DNA from: an uncultured Clostridia bacterium | Lineage (GTDB): Bacteria > Bacillota > Clostridia > TANB77 > CAG-508 | DNA length: 25,203 nt | Assembly: GCA_947628885.1 (NCBI GenBank) | Contig: CANRBO010000003.1 | Span: forward strand, 1-25,203 | Reading direction: 5' to 3' | Shown here: one piece after another, positions 15,752-22,935 of the stretch | Layout: every line of letters begins with the position of its first letter | How positions within the stretch are numbered: the stretch's first letter is position 1 | Translations under genes and position numbers: made by a program | Notes under the pieces: model-generated | Databases searched by the model: none | What the model was told of the DNA's origin: nothing | The model's input: the letters and a program-made list of their open reading frames with translations, nothing else

Positions 15752-17371
15752 TTATTTATTAGTTTGCTTATTTTTTTGATTTTCAGTTTTTGTATTTGAC
15801 TTTTTAGCTTTGGCACTGTTTTTCTTAGATTTTGTATTATCTTTCTTAGCTGATTCTTTTTTCTTTTCTTTTTCAGCTTCTTTCTGTCTCTTTTCTTCCT
15901 TGATTTCTTCTACTAAATTTTTAATAATTATCCTTTCATCATAAGGATTTTTTACATGATTAATCTCTTGATAGGTCTCATGTCCTTTTCCTGCCAAAAC
16001 GATTATATCATTTTTAGCAGCCATTGTCATAGCCTTTTTTATAGCTTGTGTCCTATCTACTATACATTCATATTTCGCTTTAGTCTTTTTTATTCCTTCT
16101 TCTATCTGTTTTACAATTTTATCCGGATCTTCTGTACGTGGATTGTCTGATGTAATTATTGTATAATTTGCAATTTTACCCGAAATTTCTCCCATAATTG
16201 GCCTTTTACCTGGATCTCTATCTCCTCCACAACCAAATACAGATATAACTCTTCCTCTAGTATATGCTTTAACTGCTTGCAAAATACTTTGCAAACTCTC
16301 AGGCGAGTGAGCATAATCTATCATAATTGTTAAATCCAATGAATTGTCAACTAATTCACTTCTTCCTGGAACTCTAACAACTTCTAATGCTGATTTTATA
16401 TTTTGTGTATCACAACCCAATTTTTCAGCCACACTGATAGCTGCCAAACTGTTGTATACACTAAATCTTCCTGGAATATATGTTTTAATTCTTTCATTTT
16501 TTCCATTAATTTTAACTCTGAAATCTACATAAGAATTAGTTATTGTTATGTCTTTTGCAAGTAAATTACAATCATTATCTATTCCATAAGTTTTGATGTC
16601 GCAGTTAGGTGCTAATTTTGGAACTCTAATTGTGTTAAAATCATCTACATTTATAAATCCATAAGGACACATTTTGAATAGCATTACCTTTGAATTAAAA
16701 TAATCTTCCATGTCAGGATGTTCTTTTTCACTTATGTGATCTTCTGAGAAATTTGTAAATACTCCTATATTAAAATCACATCCGTCAACTCTATGTAGTT
16801 TCAAACTTTGTGAAGATACTTCCATTACAGCTGCTTTGCATCCTTCTTCTACCATTTGTGCGAAAAAACTTTGTAACTTCAAACTGTCAGGTGTTGTTCT
16901 ATCGCTATCTTCTAATTTTTTATTTCCTATATATGTTGCTATTGTACCAATTAAGCCTGTTTTTATTCCTTGTCTTTCAAGGATTTCTTTAATCATGAAA
17001 GTTGTAGTTGTTTTTCCCTTTGTACCAGTTACACCAACTAATTGTAGCTTTCGTGACGGATTATCATAATAATTGCACGCACATTTTGCTAGCGCAATTC
17101 TTGTATCCGGAATTGCCAATAAAGTAACATTTTCAGGTACTTTGCTTGCAATTTCTTTTACCTTACTCGCATTTACTAGAATTGCTTGTGCTCCTGCTTG
17201 GATTGCTTGCTCAATATAATTATGTCCGTCTACATCAAATCCTTGTATAGCAACAAATAAATCTCCTTTTTTTACTTCTCTTGAATCGCTTGTGATATTT
17301 GGGATATCAATATCAAGATTTCCTTTTCCTTTTAATCCCTCTACTCCCATTAAAATTTTCTTTAATTCCAT
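15752..17371 (-). CDS. murE: UDP-MurNAc-tripeptide synthetase, meso-DAP-adding type
   Basis: MurE adds the third amino acid of the peptidoglycan stem peptide in the cytosol. The ATP loop is GVTGTKGKTTTTF near residue 115, and AAVMEVSSQSL marks the central domain. The specificity motif DNPR (about residue 408, in ITSDNPRTEDP) is typical of enzymes that select meso-diaminopimelate and not lysine. About 490 residues match the family; a further 50 or so form a Lys/Glu/Asn/Thr-rich tail, probably disordered. AGGAG lies 6 bases before ATG 17371. This is the first gene of the wall block murE-mraY-ftsW-murG; murF and murD are not at this locus. A palindrome and promoter lie directly upstream. Confidence 0.95.
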   Translation of the reverse strand: MELKKILMGVEGLKGKGNLDIDIPNITSDSREVKKGDLFVAIQGFDVDGHNYIEQAIQAGAQAILVNASKVKEIASKVPENVTLLAIPDTRIALAKCACNYYDNPSRKLQLVGVTGTKGKTTTTFMIKEILERQGIKTGLIGTIATYIGNKKLEDSDRTTPDSLKLQSFFAQMVEEGCKAAVMEVSSQSLKLHRVDGCDFNIGVFTNFSEDHISEKEHPDMEDYFNSKVMLFKMCPYGFINVDDFNTIRVPKLAPNCDIKTYGIDNDCNLLAKDITITNSYVDFRVKINGKNERIKTYIPGRFSVYNSLAAISVAEKLGCDTQNIKSALEVVRVPGRSELVDNSLDLTIMIDYAHSPESLQSILQAVKAYTRGRVISVFGCGGDRDPGKRPIMGEISGKIANYTIITSDNPRTEDPDKIVKQIEEGIKKTKAKYECIVDRTQAIKKAMTMAAKNDIIVLAGKGHETYQEINHVKNPYDERIIIKNLVEEIKEEKRQKEAEKEKKKESAKKDNTKSKKNSAKAKKSNTKTENQKNKQTNK

Positions 17372-17401
17372 AAGTTTCTCCTTATTTTTAGAACATTTTT
17401 A

Positions 17402-17427
17402 AATAATGTTTTAATTAAAACATTATT
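17402..17427. repeat. Perfect 26-bp palindrome in the murE leader
   Basis: AATAATGTTTT, a central AATT, then the exact mirror complement. It lies just after the predicted murE transcription start and about 31 bases before the start codon. It can act as an operator in DNA or as a hairpin in the mRNA. It lacks a T-run, so it is not a simple terminator. Confidence 0.6.
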
Positions 17428-17437
17428 CTTCTACTCT

Positions 17438-17467
17438 ATTATATACCTAATATTATGAAAAAAACAA
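17438..17467 (-). promoter_or_regulatory. Probable promoter of murE-mraY-ftsW-murG
   Basis: TATAAT (17438-17443) with TTGTTT (17462-17467) at 18 bases on the minus strand. The -35 box overlaps the terminator of the upstream kinase gene. The -10 is good, the -35 moderate. Confidence 0.45.
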
Positions 17468-17495
17468 GATTATATTCAAATAATCTTGCTTTATT
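17458..17495. terminator. Terminator of the histidine kinase gene
   Basis: CAAGATTAT pairs with ATAATCTTG (17465-17489) around a 7-base loop. On the minus strand seven T follow, so it ends the histidine kinase transcript before murE. Confidence 0.75.
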
Positions 17496-17602
17496 TTAAC
17501 ATTTGACCTTTCAATCTATTCTTTTTTCTTCATGTTAAATCTTTAATACTCTAATTTTCTGACATTTTATATACATATCATAGGACAAATGTATATGAAA
17601 TT

Positions 17603-18865
17603 TTAATAGATTTCTAGTTGCTGTTTAAATAATTCATCTCTACTTGTATAAATCTGCACATTTTTATTTTTCTTTAATATTTGCTTTACCTTCCACAAAC
17701 CAAGCCCGTGAGAGATTTTATCCTTTTTGCTTGAAAATCCTTTTTCATATATTTTTTTCACATCTATCAAATAATTTTTACATGGATTTTCTATTACTAT
17801 TAAATTTCTATTGTTGAATTTATCTCTCAAAAATTTAATTGCTACTTCTTTTTCTTCACAGCCAATTGTTGCTTCTATTGCATTATCTATCAATATTCCT
17901 AAGACTCTACATAGGTCATAAGTAGACACTTTTAGAGAATTCAAATCTACATAAACCTCGACTTTCATTTTTACATCTTTTTCTTCTGCTAATTTGAGCT
18001 TATTATTGATTAGATTTAGAATTGCTGGATTATTAATTATAATGCCATTTATACTTTGCTTTTGGTTGATTTCTTGACACTCTTTAGCGATTGATTTGTA
18101 CATTTTCTTTAATCCGTCTATGTCATTTGCAATAATGTATCCGCCTATTCCCTGTATGATGTTGTTGAAATCATGCTTAAATGCTCTCACATTGTCATAA
18201 TTTTCCTGCAGTCTTTTGTTGCTTCCCTCTAAGTTTTCAATCTTAATATTATCATCATTTTCCTTAATAATTGCAAATATATTTCTCACTAAAACAATTA
18301 AATATGAAATTATAAACAAGTTAAATAATATATACAAATATACTGGAATCGTACTTACATCTTTCATTATTTTAATTCTCGCCAAACTAATTGCCACAAT
18401 TGATAATACACTTATAAATGTAATTTTTAGCTTTGATTTTTCACTTTGACACTCTTCATTATTTAGTTGCCATTTTTTTACTTTTACCAACATAAAAATT
18501 ACTAATTTTATGACAAACTCAAATAGCCCTATTAAGAAAATTTGGTATTTTTCAAATATATAGGGCGTATTTGCAATAGTCGAAATGATCAAATTAAAAA
18601 TTATTAATATGCTCATCCTTTCTTGCTCTAGTTTAAAAAACTTTTTATAAAGTAAATATTGTGTAATCAGGCATAATATGCTACTTATCTCAATTGGCAT
18701 AAATGCTGTTTCTAATATTAGTAAGATTGATTGCAAAACATATAGCTTGGCTTCTTTTACGTTATGTAAACAAAATAATTTGATTATTATTTTGTTTCCT
18801 ATTAAAGTATTCAATAATACAAATACTGTGATGTTTAGTAATTGGTTTTCTACTACATTTCTCAT
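17603..18865 (-). CDS. AgrC-like sensor histidine kinase (GHKL), orphan
   Basis: The first 200 or so of 420 residues are strongly hydrophobic with about six membrane helices, as in peptide-pheromone sensors. A coiled linker follows, then the phosphoacceptor segment FKHDFNNII with His231. The ATP-binding domain has the N box LIDNAIEA and the G box SHGLGLWKVKQIL. This pattern belongs to the AgrC/ComD group (HPK10), which autophosphorylates on sensing a peptide and then phosphorylates a LytTR regulator. No response regulator, AgrB or AgrD gene is adjacent, so the partner must lie elsewhere. AAAGGAG precedes ATG 18865, and a terminator lies at 17458-17495. The ligand cannot be read from the sequence. 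Confidence 0.85.
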   Translation of the reverse strand: MRNVVENQLLNITVFVLLNTLIGNKIIIKLFCLHNVKEAKLYVLQSILLILETAFMPIEISSILCLITQYLLYKKFFKLEQERMSILIIFNLIISTIANTPYIFEKYQIFLIGLFEFVIKLVIFMLVKVKKWQLNNEECQSEKSKLKITFISVLSIVAISLARIKIMKDVSTIPVYLYILFNLFIISYLIVLVRNIFAIIKENDDNIKIENLEGSNKRLQENYDNVRAFKHDFNNIIQGIGGYIIANDIDGLKKMYKSIAKECQEINQKQSINGIIINNPAILNLINNKLKLAEEKDVKMKVEVYVDLNSLKVSTYDLCRVLGILIDNAIEATIGCEEKEVAIKFLRDKFNNRNLIVIENPCKNYLIDVKKIYEKGFSSKKDKISHGLGLWKVKQILKKNKNVQIYTSRDELFKQQLEIY

Positions 18866-19004
18866 TTTATTTTCTCCTTTGTAATGGTAATATATACCAT
18901 ATTACTACATAAAATTACAAAATGCAATAGTTTTTTACAAATTTTGTCAATTTTTTATATTATTTTAAAAATACTTTCTAAAATTATTATTTCCAATTTC
19001 AATA

Positions 19005-19050
19005 CATAAAAATATAAAACCAAAGCCCCTACTCTTAAGTGAGCAGGGGG
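19005..19050 (-). terminator. Terminator of the P-loop kinase gene
   Basis: On the minus strand CCCCTGCTC (19041-19049) pairs with GAGTAGGGG (19026-19034), with one G-U pair and a 6-base loop. The tail CTTTGGTTTTATATTTTT is T-rich. The stem is much richer in G+C than its surroundings and resembles foreign DNA, as does the gene it follows. Confidence 0.6.
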
Positions 19051-19077
19051 ATGGGTACTCTATGGATAGCAGACCTT

Positions 19078-19099
19078 TGCTTTCGTGAAAGCAGTTTTT
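19078..19099. other. Small hairpin with T-run
   Basis: TGCTTTC (19078-19084) pairs with GAAAGCA (19087-19093); GTTTTT follows on the plus strand. It lies between the kinase stop and its terminator. Role unclear. Apart from these two hairpins I see no gene in 18866-19123. Confidence 0.4.
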
Positions 19100-19123
19100 C
19101 ACTTTTACTAAAGTAAATTTTCT

Positions 19124-19744
19124 TTAGGTTAATATTTCATTTACCGTTTGAACAATGATTTTCTCTGCTTGAGACAGAGTCAAATTTGAAGTATCCAAAT
19201 AAAACTTAGGAACATCCAAACTTTCATAGAATTTGTTAAATTCATTTTGGTAAAATGAAATAAAATTATTATTAGAGAAAATGATTGATCCCTTATCCAC
19301 AGAATAGGTTAATTGCCTTCTTTTTACGGAAGTCTCAGCGGATACATCTATATAGAATAGATAATCAGGCTGAAATTTGTACAACTCATCTAATGAATCC
19401 AAAAAATCAGTAATGATTTTTGACTCATTTTTTGAACAAACATTTTGCACAACTAAAAGATTGGCCCAAAATTTTGCGTCAAAAAAGCCTCTGTCAAAAA
19501 TAACCACATCAGCTAATGAGTGTTTTGCTTCAATCAGAGATTGAAGCTGCCCATTGGTAATCCACAGATTACGCTCATACGTTTTTTTCGGTATGCATGT
19601 AGGAACAATTTCGGCGTCTTCACGCTTTACTTCTACTTTATACCCCGCATCCATAAGCGAAGATGCTAAAATGGAAATAAGAGTTGTCTTACCGGAATTT
19701 GGAGTACCAGTAAATTCAATACAAAATGGATTCCGCATATTCAT
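19124..19744 (-). CDS. P-loop NTPase / small-molecule kinase-like protein, foreign-looking
   Basis: The 206-aa protein has a clear Walker A loop, GTPNSGKTT (residues 13-21), and a VVIFDRGFFDAKFW segment that fits the DR motif of nucleoside- and nucleotide-kinase-like folds. A later FYIDVSAETSVKRR resembles the lid and adenine-binding part of these kinases. The best general description is an AAA_28/NadR-like or thymidylate-kinase-like ATPase; the substrate is unknown. AAGGAGG precedes ATG 19744. Codon 4 is CGG, the only CGG in this window read straight through in a normal frame. The gene is visibly richer in G+C than its neighbours and is bounded by a G+C-rich terminator and an operator-like palindrome. 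It was therefore probably acquired laterally. Confidence 0.6.
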   Translation of the reverse strand: MNMRNPFCIEFTGTPNSGKTTLISILASSLMDAGYKVEVKREDAEIVPTCIPKKTYERNLWITNGQLQSLIEAKHSLADVVIFDRGFFDAKFWANLLVVQNVCSKNESKIITDFLDSLDELYKFQPDYLFYIDVSAETSVKRRQLTYSVDKGSIIFSNNNFISFYQNEFNKFYESLDVPKFYLDTSNLTLSQAEKIIVQTVNEILT

Positions 19745-19765
19745 GCTATGACCTCCTTGAAAAAA

Positions 19766-19788
19766 ATAGTATACATATATAATACTAT
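19766..19788. promoter_or_regulatory. Operator-like palindrome upstream of the P-loop kinase
   Basis: ATAGTAT (19766-19772) and ATACTAT (19782-19788) are mirror complements around 9 bases, about 22 bases before the kinase start. A weak minus-strand promoter (TTTACT at 19802-19807, 17 bases, TATTAT at 19779-19784) would overlap it. A repressor site is plausible; no regulator gene is adjacent. Confidence 0.45.
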
Positions 19789-19809
19789 ACTTTGGCGGAA
19801 AAGTAAATA

Positions 19810-19838
19810 TTGCTTTTTAAATATATATGTTATATAAT
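19810..19838 (+). promoter_or_regulatory. Promoter of the HD-family hydrolase gene
   Basis: TTGCTT (19810-19815), a 17-base spacer and TATAAT (19833-19838). The start near 19845 leaves a leader of about 86 bases containing a long hairpin. Confidence 0.6.
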
Positions 19839-19867
19839 AAAAAAGTATTAATAAATATAAAAGAAAG

Positions 19868-19911
19868 AATATGTTTATAAAATTATATTAAATAAATCTT
19901 ATAAACATATT
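19868..19911 (+). promoter_or_regulatory. 13-bp leader hairpin before the HD-family hydrolase
   Basis: AATATGTTTATAA (19868-19880) and its exact reverse complement (19899-19911) enclose an 18-base loop. GAGGA follows within 6 bases and the ATG comes 19 bases after the stem. There is no T-run, so it is not a terminator. It may set mRNA stability or act as a binding site; function is inference. Confidence 0.5.
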
Positions 19912-19930
19912 ATACGAGGATTTAACGGTT

Positions 19931-20479
19931 ATGAAAATTGATAAAATTGAATATGCAATTTATTATGCAACAAAAGCACATAAAGGGCAAACGAGAAAGG
20001 GCGAAGACGTAGATATGATATTTCATCCATTTACAGTAGGTATGATACTTGAAAGAAATGGATGTGATGAAGACACAGTTGTAGCTGGAATTTTACATGA
20101 TGTAGTTGAGGATACACCTCACACTTTTGAAGATATAGAAAAAGAATTTGGAAAAAAAGTTAGAGATTATGTATATGATGCATCTGAGCCTGATAAATCC
20201 TTACCATGGATAGAAAGGAAAAAGCATACAATTGAACAAATAAAAAATGCTCCACTTTCATCTAAATTAATCGTAGCATCTGATAAAATAAGCAACCTAC
20301 AAGATGCGCTTTCAAATAAAGAAAAATACGGAGAAGATAAAGTGTTAAGCAGAAATCCTGAAGAGCAAAAATGGTATTATACTAGTGTATACGAAAGTTG
20401 CATAAACGGAGTAGATGCAACTCACCCAATTTTTGAAAGGTACAAAGAAATATTGGAAAAAGTTTTTGATGAAGATTAA
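19931..20479 (+). CDS. HD-domain protein, (p)ppGpp hydrolase-like
   Basis: The 182-aa protein looks like a small alarmone hydrolase, the HD half of RelA/SpoT-type enzymes, which removes the 3' pyrophosphate from (p)ppGpp. The metal ligands are visible in order: His32 (IFHPFTV), His56-Asp57 (GILHDVVEDTP) and Asp118 (VASDKISNL). AIYYATKAHKGQTRKGED near residue 10 is the usual N-terminal helix and substrate-contact region. No synthetase, TGS or ACT domain is present. Some close relatives act on other nucleotides, so the substrate is likely but not certain. GAGG lies about 12 bases before ATG 19931. The gene has its own promoter and a shared terminator with rplT. Confidence 0.8.
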   Translation: MKIDKIEYAIYYATKAHKGQTRKGEDVDMIFHPFTVGMILERNGCDEDTVVAGILHDVVEDTPHTFEDIEKEFGKKVRDYVYDASEPDKSLPWIERKKHTIEQIKNAPLSSKLIVASDKISNLQDALSNKEKYGEDKVLSRNPEEQKWYYTSVYESCINGVDATHPIFERYKEILEKVFDED

Positions 20480-20514
20480 AAATTTTTTTAATTAAATTAT
20501 CTATTAAAAATTTT

Positions 20515-20565
20515 AATAAAAAAATGAGATTTGAAATCAATTTATTCCAAATCTCATTTTTTTAA
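20515..20565. terminator. Bidirectional terminator between HD gene and rplT
   Basis: AAAATGAGATTTG (20521-20533) pairs with CAAATCTCATTTT (20548-20560), flanked by an A-run and a T-run. It serves both converging genes. Confidence 0.85.
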
Positions 20566-20636
20566 TTGACTTTTTTACAGCTCTTTTTATTGTTTAAACT
20601 CAAAACCACATATTGGTTTGATTATTCTTATTTTTG

Positions 20637-20990
20637 TTATTTAGCACTTTTAGCTAATTTACAAATCTCTGCAAAAGCTTTGCTATCAGTTACAGCTAGG
20701 TCAGCTAACATTTTTCTATTGATAGCAATATTAGCTTTCTTTAGACCAGCAATAAGTGTGCTATAAGTTAAACCATTTAATCTTGCAGCTGCATTTATTC
20801 TAATAATCCATAGTTTTCTAAAATCACTCTTTCTATCTTTTCTTCCAACGAAAGCGTAATTTCCAGATTTCATAACTGCTTGTTTAGCTTGTCTAAACCT
20901 GTAACCTTTTGCTCCATAATATCCTTTAGCTCTTTTTAATATTTTTTTATGTTTTTTTCTAGTAATAATTGCTGTTTTTACTCTTGCCAT
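20637..20990 (-). CDS. rplT: 50S ribosomal protein L20
   Basis: L20 binds 23S rRNA early in assembly of the large subunit. In many Firmicutes it also represses its own operon by binding the infC leader. The 117-aa product has the family start MARVKTAIITRKKHKKIL and the conserved AKGYYGAKGYRFRQAKQAVMKS and RKSDFRKLWIIRINAA segments; length is exactly typical. It is the third gene of infC-rpmI-rplT, 18 bases after rpmI, and ends at a shared bidirectional terminator. ATG 20990 follows an AAGGATGG-type SD. Confidence 0.97.
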   Translation of the reverse strand: MARVKTAIITRKKHKKILKRAKGYYGAKGYRFRQAKQAVMKSGNYAFVGRKDRKSDFRKLWIIRINAAARLNGLTYSTLIAGLKKANIAINRKMLADLAVTDSKAFAEICKLAKSAK

Positions 20991-21008
20991 TTATACTCAC
21001 CATCCTTC

Positions 21009-21212
21009 TTAGTTACCATAAGGTAATAATTTCTTAACATGATCTTTACATGTATTATCAACATAAGCATTTAATACGCTTCCGCTTGCTTTTTGTCTGT
21101 TTGTTTTATTAGCTAATAAATGTCTTCTATTAGCCTTGGTTCTTTTTACTTTTCCAGTAGCTGTATAATGATATCTTTTTTTAGCAGCTTTATTTGTTTT
21201 TAACTTTGGCAT
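21009..21212 (-). CDS. rpmI: 50S ribosomal protein L35
   Basis: L35 is a small basic protein of the large subunit. The start is ATG 21212, where AAGGAGG lies about 9 bases upstream; longer readings upstream are not coding. The 67 residues open MPKLKTNKAAKKRYHYTATG and continue with KANRRHLLANKT, both diagnostic for the family. Length is normal. The gene lies between infC and rplT and is controlled with them. Confidence 0.97.
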   Translation of the reverse strand: MPKLKTNKAAKKRYHYTATGKVKRTKANRRHLLANKTNRQKASGSVLNAYVDNTCKDHVKKLLPYGN

Positions 21213-21314
21213 AAAAATATCCTCCTTGTTATTAAATATATAATTATTTAGTTTTATAAAAACTAATAATAAACACACCAAAACATTGATATTATATCAA
21301 TGAAAATTATAAAA

Positions 21315-21824
21315 TTAAGACTTTTTTGATAAGATTATGAACATATTTCTTCCTTCTAAAATAGGCTTCTTTTCAGGCACTGCAATATCTTGAAGTGAAG
21401 TAATAATTTGATTTAAAACCTCTTCACCTTGCTTTATGTAGTTCATTTCTCTACCTCTAAATCTAACAGTAAATCTTACTTTGTTGCCGTCTTCTAAAAA
21501 TCTTTGAGCATTTTTGATTTTAAAGTCTAGGTCATGTGTATCAATATTAGGTGTAATTCTAATTTCCTTTGTTTCAAAAGATTTAGATTTTTTTCTAGCT
21601 TCTTTTTCTTTTTTAGATTGTTCAAATTTATACTTTCCATAGTTCATTATTCTACAAACTTTTGGAATAGTATTTTGAGCAACTAAAACTAAATCCAACT
21701 TTTTGTCAAAAGCTAAATCTAAAGCTTCATTTAAAGGCAATACGCCCAATTTTTGATTATTTTCATCAATAACCTGAACCTTATCTGCTCTAATTTGTTC
21801 ATTAATAGGTAATTCTTGTTTTAT
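21315..21824 (-). CDS. infC: Translation initiation factor IF-3, AUA start codon
   Basis: IF-3 binds the 30S subunit, keeps it apart from the 50S and rejects wrong start codons. The 169-aa protein has the N-domain (ELPINEQIRADKVQVID, KLGVLPLNEAL), the linker (KFEQSKKEKEARKKSK) and the C-domain (EIRITPNIDTHDLDFK, VRFRGREM). A perfect AGGAGG (21834-21839) stands 9 bases before an ATA codon (21822-21824). No ATG, GTG or TTG lies in frame at a usable distance, so ATA is the start. AUU and related rare starts are known in infC of other bacteria; because IF-3 selects against them, it limits its own synthesis. A leader with an attenuator lies upstream. Confidence 0.93.
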   Translation of the reverse strand: MKQELPINEQIRADKVQVIDENNQKLGVLPLNEALDLAFDKKLDLVLVAQNTIPKVCRIMNYGKYKFEQSKKEKEARKKSKSFETKEIRITPNIDTHDLDFKIKNAQRFLEDGNKVRFTVRFRGREMNYIKQGEEVLNQIITSLQDIAVPEKKPILEGRNMFIILSKKS

Positions 21825-22055
21825 GTTAAAACACCTCCTAAAATATATAAAGAAGTAATTGAAAGTTATTAATTTAATGATTAATACATAATAAATTTCA
21901 AAAAATAAAGATTGGCTGAAAACCAATCTACTCCTCAAATTTATAATACTTCATAAAAAAGTAATATGCTACTTATTATAAAAATTATAAATACCTTTTG
22001 CTAAGGCCTTCAAGCCTAGTTGAGGTGAGAAGTAAATCTTCTTCTTTAATAACTA
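21825..22055 (-). ncRNA. Leader of infC-rpmI-rplT with attenuator (L20-leader-like)
   Basis: From the promoter at 22062-22090 to the infC start lies an untranslated leader of about 230 bases. It holds a paired CTAGGC...GCCTTAG segment (22003-22021) and then a terminator hairpin (21900-21930). L20 leaders with this layout are known in Firmicutes, where L20 binding favours the terminator. I have not matched it to a covariance model. Confidence 0.6.
21900..21930 (-). terminator. Attenuator terminator in the infC leader
   Basis: On the minus strand AGATTGG (21924-21930) pairs with CCAATCT (21910-21916) around TTTTCAG, followed by TTATTTTTT. It lies 76 bases before the infC start, inside the leader, and so must be conditional. 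Confidence 0.75.
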
Positions 22056-22061
22056 TTTATT

Positions 22062-22090
22062 ATCATACTATATTTTTTTAGTAATGTCAA
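22062..22090 (-). promoter_or_regulatory. Promoter of infC-rpmI-rplT
   Basis: TTGACA (22085-22090), a 17-base spacer and TATGAT (22062-22067) on the minus strand. A TTTTTTGCAAAAAA palindrome lies directly upstream (about 22093-22106). Confidence 0.7.
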
Positions 22091-22170
22091 TATTTTTTTG
22101 CAAAAAATAATATTTTGCAGTTCATTTATGATAATGTCTTAATAAATCATTTTAGAAAATGAGTCGAGTG

Positions 22171-22205
22171 AAAACTAAATGCAATTCTGTAAAGTAAATG
22201 CAATT
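22171..22205. repeat. Two direct repeats near the yunB 3' end
   Basis: CTAAATGCAATT and GTAAATGCAATT, each after an A-run, occur 19 bases apart, about two helical turns. They lie between the yunB stop and the infC promoter. A binding site upstream of infC is possible. Confidence 0.4.
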
Positions 22206-22229
22206 TGAGAAAAAGTCTTAAAATTCTAA

Positions 22230-22934
22230 TTATTGTATCACGTTTAGCGTATCACTTTCTCCCACACCATTAAAGTTGTAGTAATTATCAGGTATATTGC
22301 CCACTATTACCGCTTCAGCTAGCAAAACTTGTGAACTTACATCTTCGCTTGTGTCTTTATATGGAGTCAAAATATTTATATGGCAAGTTATATCAATGTA
22401 TATTCTATGTAAAGTTTGGTTTATACCCGCACTTGTAAATTCAGATTTAATGTTAGTTTCAATATCCCCAACGGTTTCCATTTTTATTTCGATTTTTGGT
22501 CCTTTACCTGCAAAAAATCTATTTCCAGTTAAAGTTCCTATGCTAATATTAAAACTGCTATTTAGCCTTTTGCTTAGATTGTTTTGCACATTTAATGCTA
22601 TATTTGTGCATATCTTATTTGTATTTATTACATTTAATTTTAATAATTTTATATTTCCTTCTTCGTCTTTCTCTATCTCACATAAATCTTGGTATGTCAT
22701 ATCGGTTATGGCTTCGCTAGTTGCTTCATTAGACAAGCTGTTCGCCGTAGCTCTTGCTTGTATTTTCGCATATCCTTCAATCATTGGATTAATCACATCA
22801 ATAATCTTAATAGCAGTTGTGTATGCTATTAAGATTACTAATATCAATATTATCAAAAATATTTTTTTATGATTTATATTATTAGTGATTCCAATAATTT
22901 TTGGTATTCTAAATCGTGAATAAATTTTATCCAT
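22230..22934 (-). CDS. yunB: Sporulation protein YunB family
   Basis: The 234-aa protein has one N-terminal membrane anchor (about residues 26-47, IFLIILILVILIAYTTAIK) and an extracytoplasmic domain. The segments VINPMIEGYAKIQARATAN, IKMETVGDIETNIKSEFTSAGINQTLHRI and VLLAEAVIVGNIPDNYYN match my memory of the YunB family. YunB is a mother-cell protein of the sigma-E regulon with an unclear role in spore formation. The ATG (22934) begins one base after the sipL stop codon, so the two are translated together. Length is close to the family's usual 230 to 260. I see no clear terminator behind it. Confidence 0.85.
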   Translation of the reverse strand: MDKIYSRFRIPKIIGITNNINHKKIFLIILILVILIAYTTAIKIIDVINPMIEGYAKIQARATANSLSNEATSEAITDMTYQDLCEIEKDEEGNIKLLKLNVINTNKICTNIALNVQNNLSKRLNSSFNISIGTLTGNRFFAGKGPKIEIKMETVGDIETNIKSEFTSAGINQTLHRIYIDITCHINILTPYKDTSEDVSSQVLLAEAVIVGNIPDNYYNFNGVGESDTLNVIQ

Positions 22935-22935
22935 A

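Noticed and set aside
19021..19050. End of an IS200/IS605-type insertion sequence
   Set aside because: The G+C-rich hairpin looks vaguely like such ends, but no transposase, TnpB or matching second end is present; a terminator explains it.
21825..21938. N-terminal extension of infC with a TTG start
   Set aside because: It overlaps the attenuator hairpin and SD, has no coding character and no own SD.
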